DNA of 40,712 nt from Clostridium sp. (GCA_028692255.1 JAQUXS010000019.1:1-40712), one strand, 5' to 3'; shown: positions 8,308 through 15,772, numbered from the stretch's first letter. Program-made: numbers and translations. Notes: generated by a model not told the origin, from the sequence alone.

Positions 8308-9114
8308 CTATTTGTTTAGTACAAATTTGTTTATAGCGTAGGCTACACCATTTTCTTCATTTGTTTTTGTTACAAAGTTTGCAACTTTCTTTATGTCAGA
8401 AGTTCCATTGCCCATAGCAACGCCAAGGCCTGCATAGTCTACCATTTCTACGTCATTATTATGATCGCCCATACATATTACATCTTTCATATCTATATTA
8501 AGTTTATCTGCAAGGAGTTTTACACCTTCACCTTTGGTAACTTTCTTATTTATAAATTCAAGAAAATATGCAGAACTCTTAACTATCGTATATTTATCAT
8601 AAAATTCCTTAGGAATATTAGCTATAGCTTCGTCTAATATTTCTGGCTCGTCAATAAACATTATTTTAACTATAGTATTGTCTTTAGAAACATTATTGAA
8701 ATCCACTTCTTTTAATGGCATATCATTATTTTTACATTCTAAAAGGGTATATTTGCTTGTCTTAGGAGTTATGCATCCATCAAGTGTTAATGAATGTATA
8801 TTAACATGTAATTTTTTACTAAGATCATAAAGTATTTTAATATCATCTACAGATAAAAAATTCTTAGCAAGTATATTTTTACTTTTAGTAGTTTGAACTA
8901 GTGCACCATTGAATACTACAGCATAGTCATCATCACTTACAAGGTTTAATTTTTCCAAATATTTTTTTATACCCATTATTGGTCTTCCAGTAGCAAGAAC
9001 AACTTTAACACCTTTTTCCTTTGCTTTTTGAATTGCAGTATAATTTTCTATTGAAATAGATTTATCATCTTTAAGAAGTGTACCATCCATATCAAGAGCA
9101 ATTAGCTTGTACAT
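8308..9114 (-). CDS. Cof-type HAD-superfamily phosphatase
   Basis: A 268-residue haloacid-dehalogenase phosphatase of the Cof/YidA subgroup, a cytoplasmic sugar-phosphate or nucleotide-cofactor phosphatase of broad specificity. Motif I is D-M-D-G-T-L-L (residues 8-14; the first Asp is the nucleophile), motif II is the A-T-G-R region, and motif III/IV is K-G-E-G-V plus G-D-H-N-N-D-V-E-M. The C2 cap domain is inserted between them. The length fits the family. AAGGAGG lies about 8 nt before the start. It is monocistronic on the minus strand and divergent from prfC. The substrate cannot be read from sequence. Confidence 0.92.
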   Translation of the reverse strand: MYKLIALDMDGTLLKDDKSISIENYTAIQKAKEKGVKVVLATGRPIMGIKKYLEKLNLVSDDDYAVVFNGALVQTTKSKNILAKNFLSVDDIKILYDLSKKLHVNIHSLTLDGCITPKTSKYTLLECKNNDMPLKEVDFNNVSKDNTIVKIMFIDEPEILDEAIANIPKEFYDKYTIVKSSAYFLEFINKKVTKGEGVKLLADKLNIDMKDVICMGDHNNDVEMVDYAGLGVAMGNGTSDIKKVANFVTKTNEENGVAYAINKFVLNK

Positions 9115-9169
9115 AAAATTAGTCCTCCTTCAATTTGTGTGTTACTCTATTTATTATAACATTAAATTA

Positions 9170-9197
9170 TTGAAAATTTTATGAGAAATGTTATAAT
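9170..9197 (+). promoter_or_regulatory. Promoter of the prfC leader
   Basis: TTGAAA (9170-9175), 16-bp spacer, TATAAT (9192-9197). Transcription should start near 9204, giving a 5' leader of about 175 nt before prfC. Confidence 0.7.
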
Positions 9198-9218
9198 TAA
9201 AATTGTTTAGCTTATTTT

Positions 9219-9243
9219 ATGTCTGTATTTTACAGGCATTTTT
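9219..9243 (+). promoter_or_regulatory. Hairpin plus T-run early in the prfC leader (attenuator-like)
   Basis: ATGTCTGTA (9219-9227), loop of 3, TACAGGCAT (9231-9239): 9 bp with one wobble, overlapping a run of five T (9239-9243). It has the form of an intrinsic terminator yet sits about 15 nt downstream of the predicted transcription start of prfC, so it may be a premature termination site. Confidence 0.5.
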
Positions 9244-9258
9244 AAATATATAAATTAA

Positions 9259-9278
9259 GAGGAGATAGTCCCATGTAA
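9259..9278 (+). promoter_or_regulatory. Start-stop mini-ORF (ATG-TAA) with its own ribosome site in the prfC leader
   Basis: The Shine-Dalgarno-like GAGGAG (9259-9264) is followed after 8 nt by ATG (9273-9275) and directly by TAA (9276-9278). The spacing is ideal for initiation, but the frame encodes only fMet. It lies in the leader of release factor 3. Function is inferred, not shown. Confidence 0.5.
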
Positions 9279-9320
9279 ATTTAAGGCTATATAAAAATAT
9301 ACTTTTAAATACGTAAATTA

Positions 9321-9347
9321 AAGGAGGGAATAGTTTAATAAAACTAT
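9321..9347 (+). promoter_or_regulatory. Second strong ribosome site without a normal start, followed by a hairpin
   Basis: AAGGAGGG (9321-9328) has no ATG, GTG or TTG within the next 20 nt. It is followed by the inverted repeat ATAGTTT-AATA-AAACTAT (9330-9347). The prfC start is 49 nt downstream. The stretch around this site repeats the one around the mini-ORF (TTTTAAATA...TAAATTAA...GGAG), suggesting a tandem duplication inside the leader. Confidence 0.5.
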
Positions 9348-9377
9348 ATTAATTATATTTTGTTAGACTAAAAACAT

Positions 9378-10967
9378 TTGGCTGATTATATAAATGAAAT
9401 AGAAAAAAGAAGAACTTTTGCTATAATATCTCACCCTGATGCAGGAAAAACTACATTAACTGAAAAATTGCTTTTATATGGTGGTGCTATAAGAATGGCA
9501 GGTTCCGTTAAGGCAAGAAGAGCATCAAAACATGCAGTTTCAGATTGGATGGAAATTGAAAAGAAAAGAGGAATATCTGTAACTTCTTCTGTTATGCAGT
9601 TTAATTATGATGATTACTGCATTAATATACTAGATACTCCTGGTCACCAGGATTTTAGTGAAGATACTTATAGAACACTTATGGCAGCGGATAGTGCTGT
9701 TATGGTAATAGATGCAGCAAAAGGTATAGAAGCACAGACAAGAAAACTTTTTAATGTTTGCAGTCTTAGAAATATACCTATATTTACTTTTATAAATAAA
9801 ATGGATAGAGAGAGTAGAGATCCATTTGATCTTATGGATCAGCTTGAAAGTGAACTTGGAATAAAAGCTTATCCAATGAACTGGCCTATTGGCTCTGGTA
9901 AAGAGTTTAAGGGTGTGTATGATAGAAATAAAAAACATGTTCAAGTATTTAACGGCGGTAATCACGGTCAAACTCAAGTAGAAATAGTTGAGGGCAATGT
10001 TGACGATGATTCCCTAAGAGGACTTCTTGGAGATATGCTTCATGACAAACTTGTTGAAGATATAGAACTTCTTAATGAAGCTGGAAACAAATTTGACATG
10101 GAGGACGTAAGAAAAGGTGAACTTACTCCTGTATTTTTTGGTAGTGCTCTGACGAACTTTGGAGTTAAACCTTTCCTTGAAGAATTTTTAAAACTTGCAC
10201 CAAAACCTATTTCAAGAATGTCCAATATGGGTAAAGTGGATTCTACAAGAAAAGATTTTTCTGCATTTGTATTTAAAATACAAGCAAATATGAATAAAGC
10301 ACATCGTGATAGAATTGCATTTATGCGTATTTGTTCAGGAGAATTTAATAAAGGAATGGAAGTTAATCACGTTCAAAATCAAAATAAGGTAAGGCTTACT
10401 CAGCCTCAACAGTTTTTAGCACAGGATAGAGAAATAATTGATAAGGCATATGCAGGAGATATTATAGGAGTTTTTGATCCCGGTATATTTAATATTGGAG
10501 ATACTTTATGTGAAAGTAACGAAAAGTTTAAATTTGAGGGAATACCAAGTTTTGCACCTGAACATTTTGCAAGAGTTAGAACTATTGATACAATGAAAAG
10601 AAAACAGTTTATAAAAGGTATAACGCAAATTGCTGAAGAAGGTGCAATCCAAGTATTTAAGGAGATAAACATTGGTATAGAAGAACTTATCGTTGGAGTT
10701 GTAGGAGTACTTCAATTTGAAGTCTTGGAATACAGAATGAAAAATGAGTACAATGTTGATATAAAAATGGAAAAACTAGCTTATAAAAATATAAGATGGA
10801 TTGAAGATCAAAAATGTGATACTAAGGATTTAGTGCTTACTTCAGATTCTAAGGCTGTAAAAGATAGAAATGATAGAAATCTTTTGCTTTTCCAAAGCGA
10901 TTGGTCTATAAACTGGGCTCTCGAGCACAATAAAGGACTTGTTTTATCAGATATAGCTAAAGAATAA
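9378..10967 (+). CDS. prfC: Peptide chain release factor 3
   Basis: A translational GTPase that removes RF1/RF2 from the ribosome after peptide release. It has 529 residues, the canonical length. G1 is H-P-D-A-G-K-T-T (19-26), G3 is D-T-P-G-H-Q-D-F-S-E-D-T-Y-R, G4 is N-K-M-D-R-E, G5 is G-S-A-L-T-N-F-G; the RF3 C-terminal domains follow. The start is TTG at 9378: an in-frame TAA lies only three codons upstream (9369-9371), and the N-terminus A-D-Y-I-N-E-I-E-K-R-R-T-F matches the family, so no other start is possible. No ribosome site lies within 20 nt of TTG, unlike nearly all neighbours. The long structured leader upstream suggests unusual translational control. Confidence 0.95.
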   Translation: MADYINEIEKRRTFAIISHPDAGKTTLTEKLLLYGGAIRMAGSVKARRASKHAVSDWMEIEKKRGISVTSSVMQFNYDDYCINILDTPGHQDFSEDTYRTLMAADSAVMVIDAAKGIEAQTRKLFNVCSLRNIPIFTFINKMDRESRDPFDLMDQLESELGIKAYPMNWPIGSGKEFKGVYDRNKKHVQVFNGGNHGQTQVEIVEGNVDDDSLRGLLGDMLHDKLVEDIELLNEAGNKFDMEDVRKGELTPVFFGSALTNFGVKPFLEEFLKLAPKPISRMSNMGKVDSTRKDFSAFVFKIQANMNKAHRDRIAFMRICSGEFNKGMEVNHVQNQNKVRLTQPQQFLAQDREIIDKAYAGDIIGVFDPGIFNIGDTLCESNEKFKFEGIPSFAPEHFARVRTIDTMKRKQFIKGITQIAEEGAIQVFKEINIGIEELIVGVVGVLQFEVLEYRMKNEYNVDIKMEKLAYKNIRWIEDQKCDTKDLVLTSDSKAVKDRNDRNLLLFQSDWSINWALEHNKGLVLSDIAKE

Positions 10968-10990
10968 TGATTAGTTTTTATTTATAAAGA

Positions 10991-11044
10991 AAAGTGCTGC
11001 CACGCTAACATATTATTTTATGTTAATGTGGCGGCACTTTTTAT
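10991..11044. terminator. Bidirectional terminator between prfC and the PAP2 gene
   Basis: AAAGTGCTGCCACGCTAACA (10991-11010) pairs with 11021-11040 (19 of 20 including wobbles), with an A-run before and T-run after, so it can serve both convergent genes. Its GTGCTGCCAC/GTGGCGGCAC core resembles the other CTGCCGCAC hairpins. Confidence 0.85.
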
Positions 11045-11111
11045 ACATTAATATATACTTTATTTTTATGGAAAAAACAATCACCTTACTTATTCCTTAT
11101 TATTTCTTCCA

Positions 11112-12056
11112 TTAATCAAAAAAAGATGATTCACTGTTTCTATAGTAATATTTCTTGTATTTTTCAATTAATTTGTCAACTTTAGCTAAAATAAAATCAG
11201 CTAGTTTAACTGTTACATAGGCTAGTATCAAGCCTGCTATTATATCAATTACCCAGTGGATTTCAAGGTAAAGTGTTGAGTATATTACACTTAGACAGAA
11301 AAATCCCCAGACACATTTGAATATTTTATCCTTTTCTCTTAGTACAAGTAAAAACATTGCAAAAGAAATTGAGGTATGCATTGAAGGAAAACAGTTAAGT
11401 GTCCAACCAGCAGCTGCAGCACCAGTTAAATGTCTGTCAAGACCATCAGGTTGACCTAAAACGTACCAAACTTCTTGTAAATGAAATACTATGTAAAAAG
11501 GACTAATAAGAAATATCTGAAGTACATGAGCAGAAAGCATATATCTTAGCGTCTTTTTTAAATCTTTACAAATTGCAGATCTATAAATCGGAATTACAGC
11601 GGTTACTACAAAACCATTATTATAAACAAGGCGCATGAACCAAGTTAAAGTCTGATTTTTGTAAATGCGGGCAAAAGCTCCATCATTAAAAGGTATCTTT
11701 TTAAATATAGGATTTAAATCTATAACGGATATATGACTTGCTATTTGCATATGTAAGATTTTCCCCCAAATTGTATATCCATTAGCTTCAATGTAATTTA
11801 CAAAAAGTATAAAAGGTATCATTAGAATTAAAAAGGTTGTCCATCTAACATCTTTTCTACGATCTGGAAAGGCAGTTGCAGCAGCAAACCAATATAGTGA
11901 CACTGTGATTTTTGTACCTGCGTTGTTACCACTAAAATATACTGGGAGTACACCTACAAAGAGCACTATTGCAAGTAATATTGTGTAGTTATTATCTAGA
12001 AAGTTTAAAGCTCTTGTAACTGTATTCTTTATGTTTTCATTTTTTAGAGTTTCCAT
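11112..12056 (-). CDS. PAP2-superfamily membrane phosphatase (AUR1/inositolphosphotransferase-like)
   Basis: A polytopic membrane protein of 314 residues with about six hydrophobic helices. Near the C-terminus it has the PAP2 motifs F-P-S-M-H-T-S and H-W-V-I-D-I-I-A-G, whose two His and the Asp form the phosphatase or phosphotransferase site facing the outside. The P-S-M-H variant is typical of the PAP2_3/AUR1-like subgroup, whose members dephosphorylate lipid phosphates or transfer head groups; the substrate here is unknown. The start at 12056 is preferred over 12080 because AAGGAGG lies 7 nt before it, inside the longer frame. It is monocistronic and minus strand, downstream of the Nramp gene but separated by a strong terminator. 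Confidence 0.85.
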   Translation of the reverse strand: METLKNENIKNTVTRALNFLDNNYTILLAIVLFVGVLPVYFSGNNAGTKITVSLYWFAAATAFPDRRKDVRWTTFLILMIPFILFVNYIEANGYTIWGKILHMQIASHISVIDLNPIFKKIPFNDGAFARIYKNQTLTWFMRLVYNNGFVVTAVIPIYRSAICKDLKKTLRYMLSAHVLQIFLISPFYIVFHLQEVWYVLGQPDGLDRHLTGAAAAGWTLNCFPSMHTSISFAMFLLVLREKDKIFKCVWGFFCLSVIYSTLYLEIHWVIDIIAGLILAYVTVKLADFILAKVDKLIEKYKKYYYRNSESSFFD

Positions 12057-12124
12057 TAAAAAACCTCCTTGAAATATCATTTAAAATTATAACATAAAAA
12101 TAATATTAAATTAACATATAAAAT

Positions 12125-12172
12125 AAAGAAAGTGATCAATGCTTATTTATTTGTGCATTGATCACTTTCTTT
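12125..12172. terminator. Strong terminator after the Nramp gene
   Basis: An 18-bp perfect stem: AAAGAAAGTGATCAATGC (12125-12142) and its complement (12155-12172), loop of 12. The stem overlaps the Nramp stop codon. A/T runs flank both sides. Confidence 0.85.
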
Positions 12173-13439
12173 AAAATAAGGTTAAATACAAAAGAAAGAT
12201 ATTCAAACCTATAATAATAGATGCTATTATTATACCTATATATCGTGAGAATTTTTTATTTACAAATGATCCCATTAAATCTTTGCGGTTAGCTATGTAG
12301 AGCATTTGTATAATTGGAAATGGAAGTATAAAGCTTAAAACAACTTGACTTAAAACTAGAGCTTTCATAGGGTTTATCCCAAGAAAGATTATTATTAAAG
12401 CAGGAAGCATGGTAACAATACGTCTTATTTTTATAGGAATATTTAAATTTACAAAGCCTTTCATTATAGTTTGACCTGCCATAGTTCCAACGGAAGAAGA
12501 GGATAAACCTGAGGCAATTAGTGCCACTGCAAAAACTAAACATGAAAATGATCCTAAAAGTGGCTGAAGTGATTTATCTGCATCTTCAATGGTATTTACA
12601 TATATATTATTTTTATAAAAAACAGCGGCAGAGACTACTACCATAGCAGCGTTTATTATAAAAGCAATATTCATAGCTATGAATATATCAATTTTTTCCA
12701 TTTTAAGATGCTTTGATTTACCAACTACTGAGTTATATTTACCTATATACTTTACGAGATTAGAGTGTAGGTATATAACATGAGGCATAACTGTTGCTCC
12801 AAGTAGTCCAACTGCAACTAATACTGAATCGGAATTGGTAAATTCGGGAATTAAAGTGTGTATGCATACTTGATTTAAATTGGGATTTGAAAAAAATAAT
12901 TCTATTGTATAGCATATAGCGATTATTGTTACTAAAAAAAATATTATGAATTCAACAATCTTTTGCCCATATTTTTCTGTGCAGCAGATTAAATAGGTAG
13001 CTACACCCGTTATTAATGCTGAATATGTCATGGGAATTTTAAAAAGTAAGTATATGCCAAGTGTTCCTCCAATGAACTCAGCTAAATCTGTTGCCATAGC
13101 GCCTATTTCTGCTATTATCCAAAATATAAAATTTAAATATTTTGGGAAAACTACAGAACACATATATGGAATATTATGACCAGTTGCAATTCCGACTTTA
13201 GCTGACATTATTTGGAGAAATATTGCCATTACGTTGCTCCATAATATTACCCATAAAAGTGTATAATTGAATTTTGATCCTCCACTTATATTTGTGGCAA
13301 AATTACCAGGATCAATATATGCAACACTTACAATAAAAGCTGGGCCTATAAATTTAAGCAAGTGCCTCAGTTTATATATAATTGTAGAATATAAATTCTT
13401 AGAGAAAAGTAGTGCTTTTATGTTATTTTCGTTTTGCAT
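12171..13439 (-). CDS. mntH: Nramp-family divalent metal transporter (MntH-like)
   Basis: A proton-coupled Mn2+/Fe2+ importer of the cytoplasmic membrane, 422 residues and about 11 transmembrane helices. The metal-binding signature D-P-G-N in helix 1 is at residues 43-46; in helix 6 the M-P-H motif (M-P-H-V-I-Y-L-H-S) carries the metal-ligand Met. Both unwound-helix motifs are intact, so a functional transporter is likely. The ribosome site is a modest AAGGGTG about 7 nt before ATG. It is divergent from hemB. Metal specificity (Mn versus Fe) cannot be told from sequence alone; no MntR or Fur box is obvious in the 130-bp divergent gap. Confidence 0.92.
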   Translation of the reverse strand: MQNENNIKALLFSKNLYSTIIYKLRHLLKFIGPAFIVSVAYIDPGNFATNISGGSKFNYTLLWVILWSNVMAIFLQIMSAKVGIATGHNIPYMCSVVFPKYLNFIFWIIAEIGAMATDLAEFIGGTLGIYLLFKIPMTYSALITGVATYLICCTEKYGQKIVEFIIFFLVTIIAICYTIELFFSNPNLNQVCIHTLIPEFTNSDSVLVAVGLLGATVMPHVIYLHSNLVKYIGKYNSVVGKSKHLKMEKIDIFIAMNIAFIINAAMVVVSAAVFYKNNIYVNTIEDADKSLQPLLGSFSCLVFAVALIASGLSSSSVGTMAGQTIMKGFVNLNIPIKIRRIVTMLPALIIIFLGINPMKALVLSQVVLSFILPFPIIQMLYIANRKDLMGSFVNKKFSRYIGIIIASIIIGLNIFLLYLTLF

Positions 13440-13512
13440 TTATTACACCCTTAAAATTCGTTTCAATAATAAAATATGTATCTTAAAACTAAAGTGTTAA
13501 TGAAAAATCATG

Positions 13513-13541
13513 TGGAAATAAAATAAACTAAGTAGTATTAT
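13513..13541 (+). promoter_or_regulatory. Possible promoter of hemB-cobO
   Basis: TGGAAA (13513-13518), 17-bp spacer, TATTAT (13536-13541). No cobalamin riboswitch is recognisable in the 133-bp gap. Confidence 0.4.
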
Positions 13542-13572
13542 ATTAAAAGAGAATTGGTTGGGAGGAAGATAA

Positions 13573-14538
13573 ATGTTTAGAAGACATAGAAGACTTAGAA
13601 AAAGCCCTACAATAAGAAGCTTAGTTCGCGAAACTGTTTTAAATTCGGATGATTTTATTTATCCATTATTTGTAGTTGAAGGCGAAAATATAAAAAGTGA
13701 AATAAAATCACTTCCAGGAAACTATCATTGGTCTATTGATAGACTTCATGAATTAATTGAAGACATTGTAGACTCTGGAGTAAAGGGCGTAATGATTTTT
13801 GGAATTCCTGATCATAAGGACGAAGTAGGAAGTGGCTCTTACGATGAAAATGGAATAGTTCAAAAGGCAGTAAGAAAGATAAAAGAGTTAGCACCGAGTA
13901 TTTGGGTAATAACAGATGTATGTATGTGTGAATATACAAGTCATGGACATTGTGGAATACTTGTAAATAAAACAGTTGATAATGATAAAACTATAGAATA
14001 TATAGCTAAAATAGCTCTATCACATGCAGTGGCTGGAGCAGATATGGTTGCACCTTCTGACATGATGGATGGAAGAGTAGGGGCTATAAGGAATATTTTA
14101 GATGAAAATGGTTATAAAGATGTAAGTATTATGGCATACAGTGCTAAGTATGCTTCAGCTTTTTATGGACCATTTAGAGATGCTGCTGATTCTACACCGC
14201 AATTTGGAGATAGAAAAGGCTATCAGATGGATCCATCTAATGTAAGAGAGGCAATGCTAGAAATTGAAGATGATATAAATGAAGGAGCAGATATAGTTAT
14301 GGTTAAACCGGCTATGTCATACCTTGATGTGATAAGAGATGCTAGAGAAGAATTTAATTATCCATTAGCAGCTTACAGTGTAAGTGGAGAATTTGCAATG
14401 GTTAAAGCAGCTGCTTCTCTTGGGGTTATTGATGAAAAGAAAATTGTAATTGAAATGCTTACATCAATAAAAAGAGCAGGGGCAAAAATAATAATAACTT
14501 ATTATGCTATGGATGCTTCAAGGTGGATTAATGAATAA
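13573..14538 (+). CDS. hemB: Delta-aminolevulinic acid dehydratase (porphobilinogen synthase)
   Basis: Condenses two 5-aminolevulinate molecules to porphobilinogen, the shared precursor of haem, sirohaem and corrinoids. It has 321 residues, full length. The zinc-binding cysteines lie in D-V-C-M-C-E-Y-T-S-H-G-H-C (C117, C119, C127), so this is the Zn-dependent type. The two Schiff-base lysines are K192 (A-Y-S-A-K-Y-A-S) and K245 (M-V-K-P-A-M-S-Y). GGGAGGAAG precedes ATG. The corrinoid adenosyltransferase gene follows after 26 nt, so the two are probably co-transcribed, linking tetrapyrrole supply with adenosylcobalamin formation. The rest of the haem/cobalamin pathway is not in the window. Confidence 0.97.
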   Translation: MFRRHRRLRKSPTIRSLVRETVLNSDDFIYPLFVVEGENIKSEIKSLPGNYHWSIDRLHELIEDIVDSGVKGVMIFGIPDHKDEVGSGSYDENGIVQKAVRKIKELAPSIWVITDVCMCEYTSHGHCGILVNKTVDNDKTIEYIAKIALSHAVAGADMVAPSDMMDGRVGAIRNILDENGYKDVSIMAYSAKYASAFYGPFRDAADSTPQFGDRKGYQMDPSNVREAMLEIEDDINEGADIVMVKPAMSYLDVIRDAREEFNYPLAAYSVSGEFAMVKAAASLGVIDEKKIVIEMLTSIKRAGAKIIITYYAMDASRWINE

Positions 14539-14564
14539 AAATTATTTTACGAAAGGGTGATATT

Positions 14565-15104
14565 TTGGGAAAACTTATGAGAGGTTATACTGATATATAC
14601 ACAGGAAATGGAAAAGGTAAAACTACAGCAGCAATTGGACAAGGGGTAAGAGCATGCGGCAGTGGACTTAAGGTTTATATGGTACAATTCTTAAAAACAT
14701 ATGATACAGGGGAGTTAAAAAGTATAAAGAAATTGGAACCTAATTTTAAAATATTTAGATTTGAGACTAAAAGGGACTTCTTTTGGAATCTAAATGATAA
14801 TGAGAAGGCTGAACTTAAAAAAGAAGTAAAAAAAGCCTATAATTTTTGCATTGAAGTGTTAAAAAAAGAAGAATGTGATGTACTTATAATGGATGAAATA
14901 ATGGGAGCTATTAAGAATGAGCTCCTTTCTAAAGAGGACATTTTAAAATTAATTGAAAGAAAGTCTAGTAGTGTTGAATTGATTTTAACAGGTAGAGATG
15001 TACCATCTGAAATTGCACAAAAAGCTGATCTTATAACTGAAATGAAAGAAGTAAAACATTATTTTAATAAGGGAGTTCCGGCAAGAAAGGGAATTGAATT
15101 TTAA
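14565..15104 (+). CDS. cobO: Cob(I)alamin / cobyrinic acid a,c-diamide adenosyltransferase (CobO/BtuR type)
   Basis: Transfers the adenosyl group of ATP to the cobalt of corrinoids. It has 179 residues. The P-loop G-N-G-K-G-K-T-T is at residues 14-21. V-Q-F-L-K, the D-E-I-M-G-A Walker-B-like segment, and T-G-R-D-V-P with the P-A-R-K-G-I-E-F C-terminus are typical of the family. The start is TTG at 14565, with AAGGG 7-8 nt upstream; an ATG at 14577 would leave 19 nt to the ribosome site and is less likely. It is the second gene of a probable hemB-cobO unit. An imperfect GC-rich inverted repeat (GTTCCGGC ... GCCGGAC, 15075-15118) spans its stop codon and may act as terminator for it and the convergent small gene. 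Confidence 0.92.
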   Translation: MGKLMRGYTDIYTGNGKGKTTAAIGQGVRACGSGLKVYMVQFLKTYDTGELKSIKKLEPNFKIFRFETKRDFFWNLNDNEKAELKKEVKKAYNFCIEVLKKEECDVLIMDEIMGAIKNELLSKEDILKLIERKSSSVELILTGRDVPSEIAQKADLITEMKEVKHYFNKGVPARKGIEF

Positions 15105-15126
15105 GTTCTCGCCGGACATGTTCAAT

Positions 15127-15282
15127 TTAATTGGTGAATCTATATTTGAAAAATATGTCAATAACGAATATAACAGAGGCTAAAGCTAAGTATATATTTA
15201 TAAGGTTTAAACCAGCTTTAAATATAAGTAATATTAGCAGTATTAAAAGAGATAAGCTGCTTATCCAGCGTAAGAATTTCAT
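15127..15282 (-). CDS. Small hydrophobic membrane protein (51 aa)
   Basis: A 51-residue frame too short for usual gene calls, starting M-K-F-L-R-W and ending K-Y-R-F-T-N. Two hydrophobic stretches, S-L-L-I-L-L-I-L-L-I-F and Y-L-A-L-A-S-V-I-F-V-I-D-I-F-F, could form one or two membrane helices with positively charged ends. TTTGGAGG lies 7 nt before the chosen ATG; another in-frame ATG two codons upstream is only 1 nt from that site. It is convergent with cobO and downstream of the zinc-ribbon gene on the same strand, with a terminator between. The opposite strand carries a 72-codon TTG frame (15131-15349), which I regard as a shadow. Function unknown. Confidence 0.65.
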   Translation of the reverse strand: MKFLRWISSLSLLILLILLIFKAGLNLINIYLALASVIFVIDIFFKYRFTN

Positions 15283-15381
15283 CGGCATTCCTCCAAAGGT
15301 CATTTATTATAAAATTCACATAAACAATACTAGTTTGCCCTTAAAGTAATTATATATTCCCATGTAATATTATAAAAAAAT

Positions 15382-15406
15382 AAAAGAGAGGATAACCTCT
15401 CTTTTT
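15382..15406. terminator. Terminator after the zinc-ribbon gene
   Basis: A 10-bp perfect stem, AAAAGAGAGG (15382-15391) / CCTCTCTTTT (15396-15405), loop ATAA, with T-runs available in both directions. Confidence 0.75.
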
Positions 15407-15416
15407 ATCTACCATA

Positions 15417-15581
15417 TTAACCTCTGTGGTAATTGTTTTTTTGATTTTTTCTTGCTTTTCTGCATTCAGGACATCTTACAGGATCATTAGTAAATCCTTT
15501 TTCCTTATAGAAAGCTTGTTCCCCTTCAGTGAAAACAAACTCTTTACCGCAGTCTTTGCATAAAATTGTCTTATCTGGCAT
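15417..15581 (-). CDS. Small zinc-ribbon protein (zf_Tbcl-like)
   Basis: A 54-residue protein beginning M-P-D-K-T-I-L-C-K-D-C-G-K-E-F. The Cys pairs C8-x2-C11 and C37-x2-C40 form a single zinc ribbon, and a basic tail (R-K-A-R-K-N-Q-K-N-N) suggests nucleic-acid contact. The pattern D-K-T-I-x-C-x-x-C-G-x-x-F-x-F-T and K-G-F-x-N-D-P-x-R-C-x-x-C-R is that of the small 'probable zinc-ribbon' family common in Firmicutes, whose role is not established. AAGGAGGG lies 7 nt before ATG. A leader of about 120 nt with inverted repeats precedes it, with a minus-strand TATAAT at 15707-15712. It is too short for many gene finders. Confidence 0.88.
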   Translation of the reverse strand: MPDKTILCKDCGKEFVFTEGEQAFYKEKGFTNDPVRCPECRKARKNQKNNYHRG

Positions 15582-15605
15582 AAAAAACCCTCCTTAGAAA
15601 TATAC

Positions 15606-15643
15606 CATAGGAATAATCAATCTTGACAACATCCTCTCCTATG
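15606..15643 (-). promoter_or_regulatory. Hairpin in the 5' leader of the zinc-ribbon gene
   Basis: CATAGGA (15606-15612) pairs with TCCTATG (15637-15643), just upstream of the ribosome site. The leader also carries two copies of CTTGACAA (15623-15630 and 15665-15672 on the plus strand) and the inverted repeat AGAGTT-AACTCT (15688-15700). The structure may control translation or stability; no known riboswitch is recognised. Confidence 0.35.
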
Positions 15644-15742
15644 ATAAGAAGGAGTTGAGATCACCTTGACAATTAACCTACAAATTAAGAGTTAAACTCT
15701 AATAACATTATAGCATCATTAAATAAATAAAGATATGATATA

Positions 15743-15772
15743 TTGAAAAAAAATAGAAATTTAGTGTATAAT
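15743..15772 (+). promoter_or_regulatory. Promoter of the GAF-GGDEF gene
   Basis: TTGAAA (15743-15748), 18-bp spacer, TATAAT (15767-15772). Confidence 0.6.

Noticed and set aside
9393-9395. ATG near the start of prfC as an alternative start
   Set aside because: Out of frame with the RF3 reading frame; TTG 9378 is the only usable start after the upstream TAA.
9630-9977. 115-codon minus-strand frame inside prfC
   Set aside because: Shadow of a conserved GTPase gene; no ribosome site and odd composition. The same applies to the other antisense frames over trpS, leuS, tyrS, the gerK genes and the ABC transporter genes.
13267-13500. 77-codon plus-strand frame over the mntH 5' end
   Set aside because: Antisense to the conserved Nramp N-terminus, no ribosome site.
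13440-13572. Cobalamin riboswitch before hemB-cobO
   Set aside because: The gap is only 133 bp and the B12-box type sequence is not present.
15131-15349. 72-codon plus-strand frame starting TTG
   Set aside because: No ribosome site, basic low-information composition, and it is antisense to a better-supported small membrane protein gene at 15127-15282.
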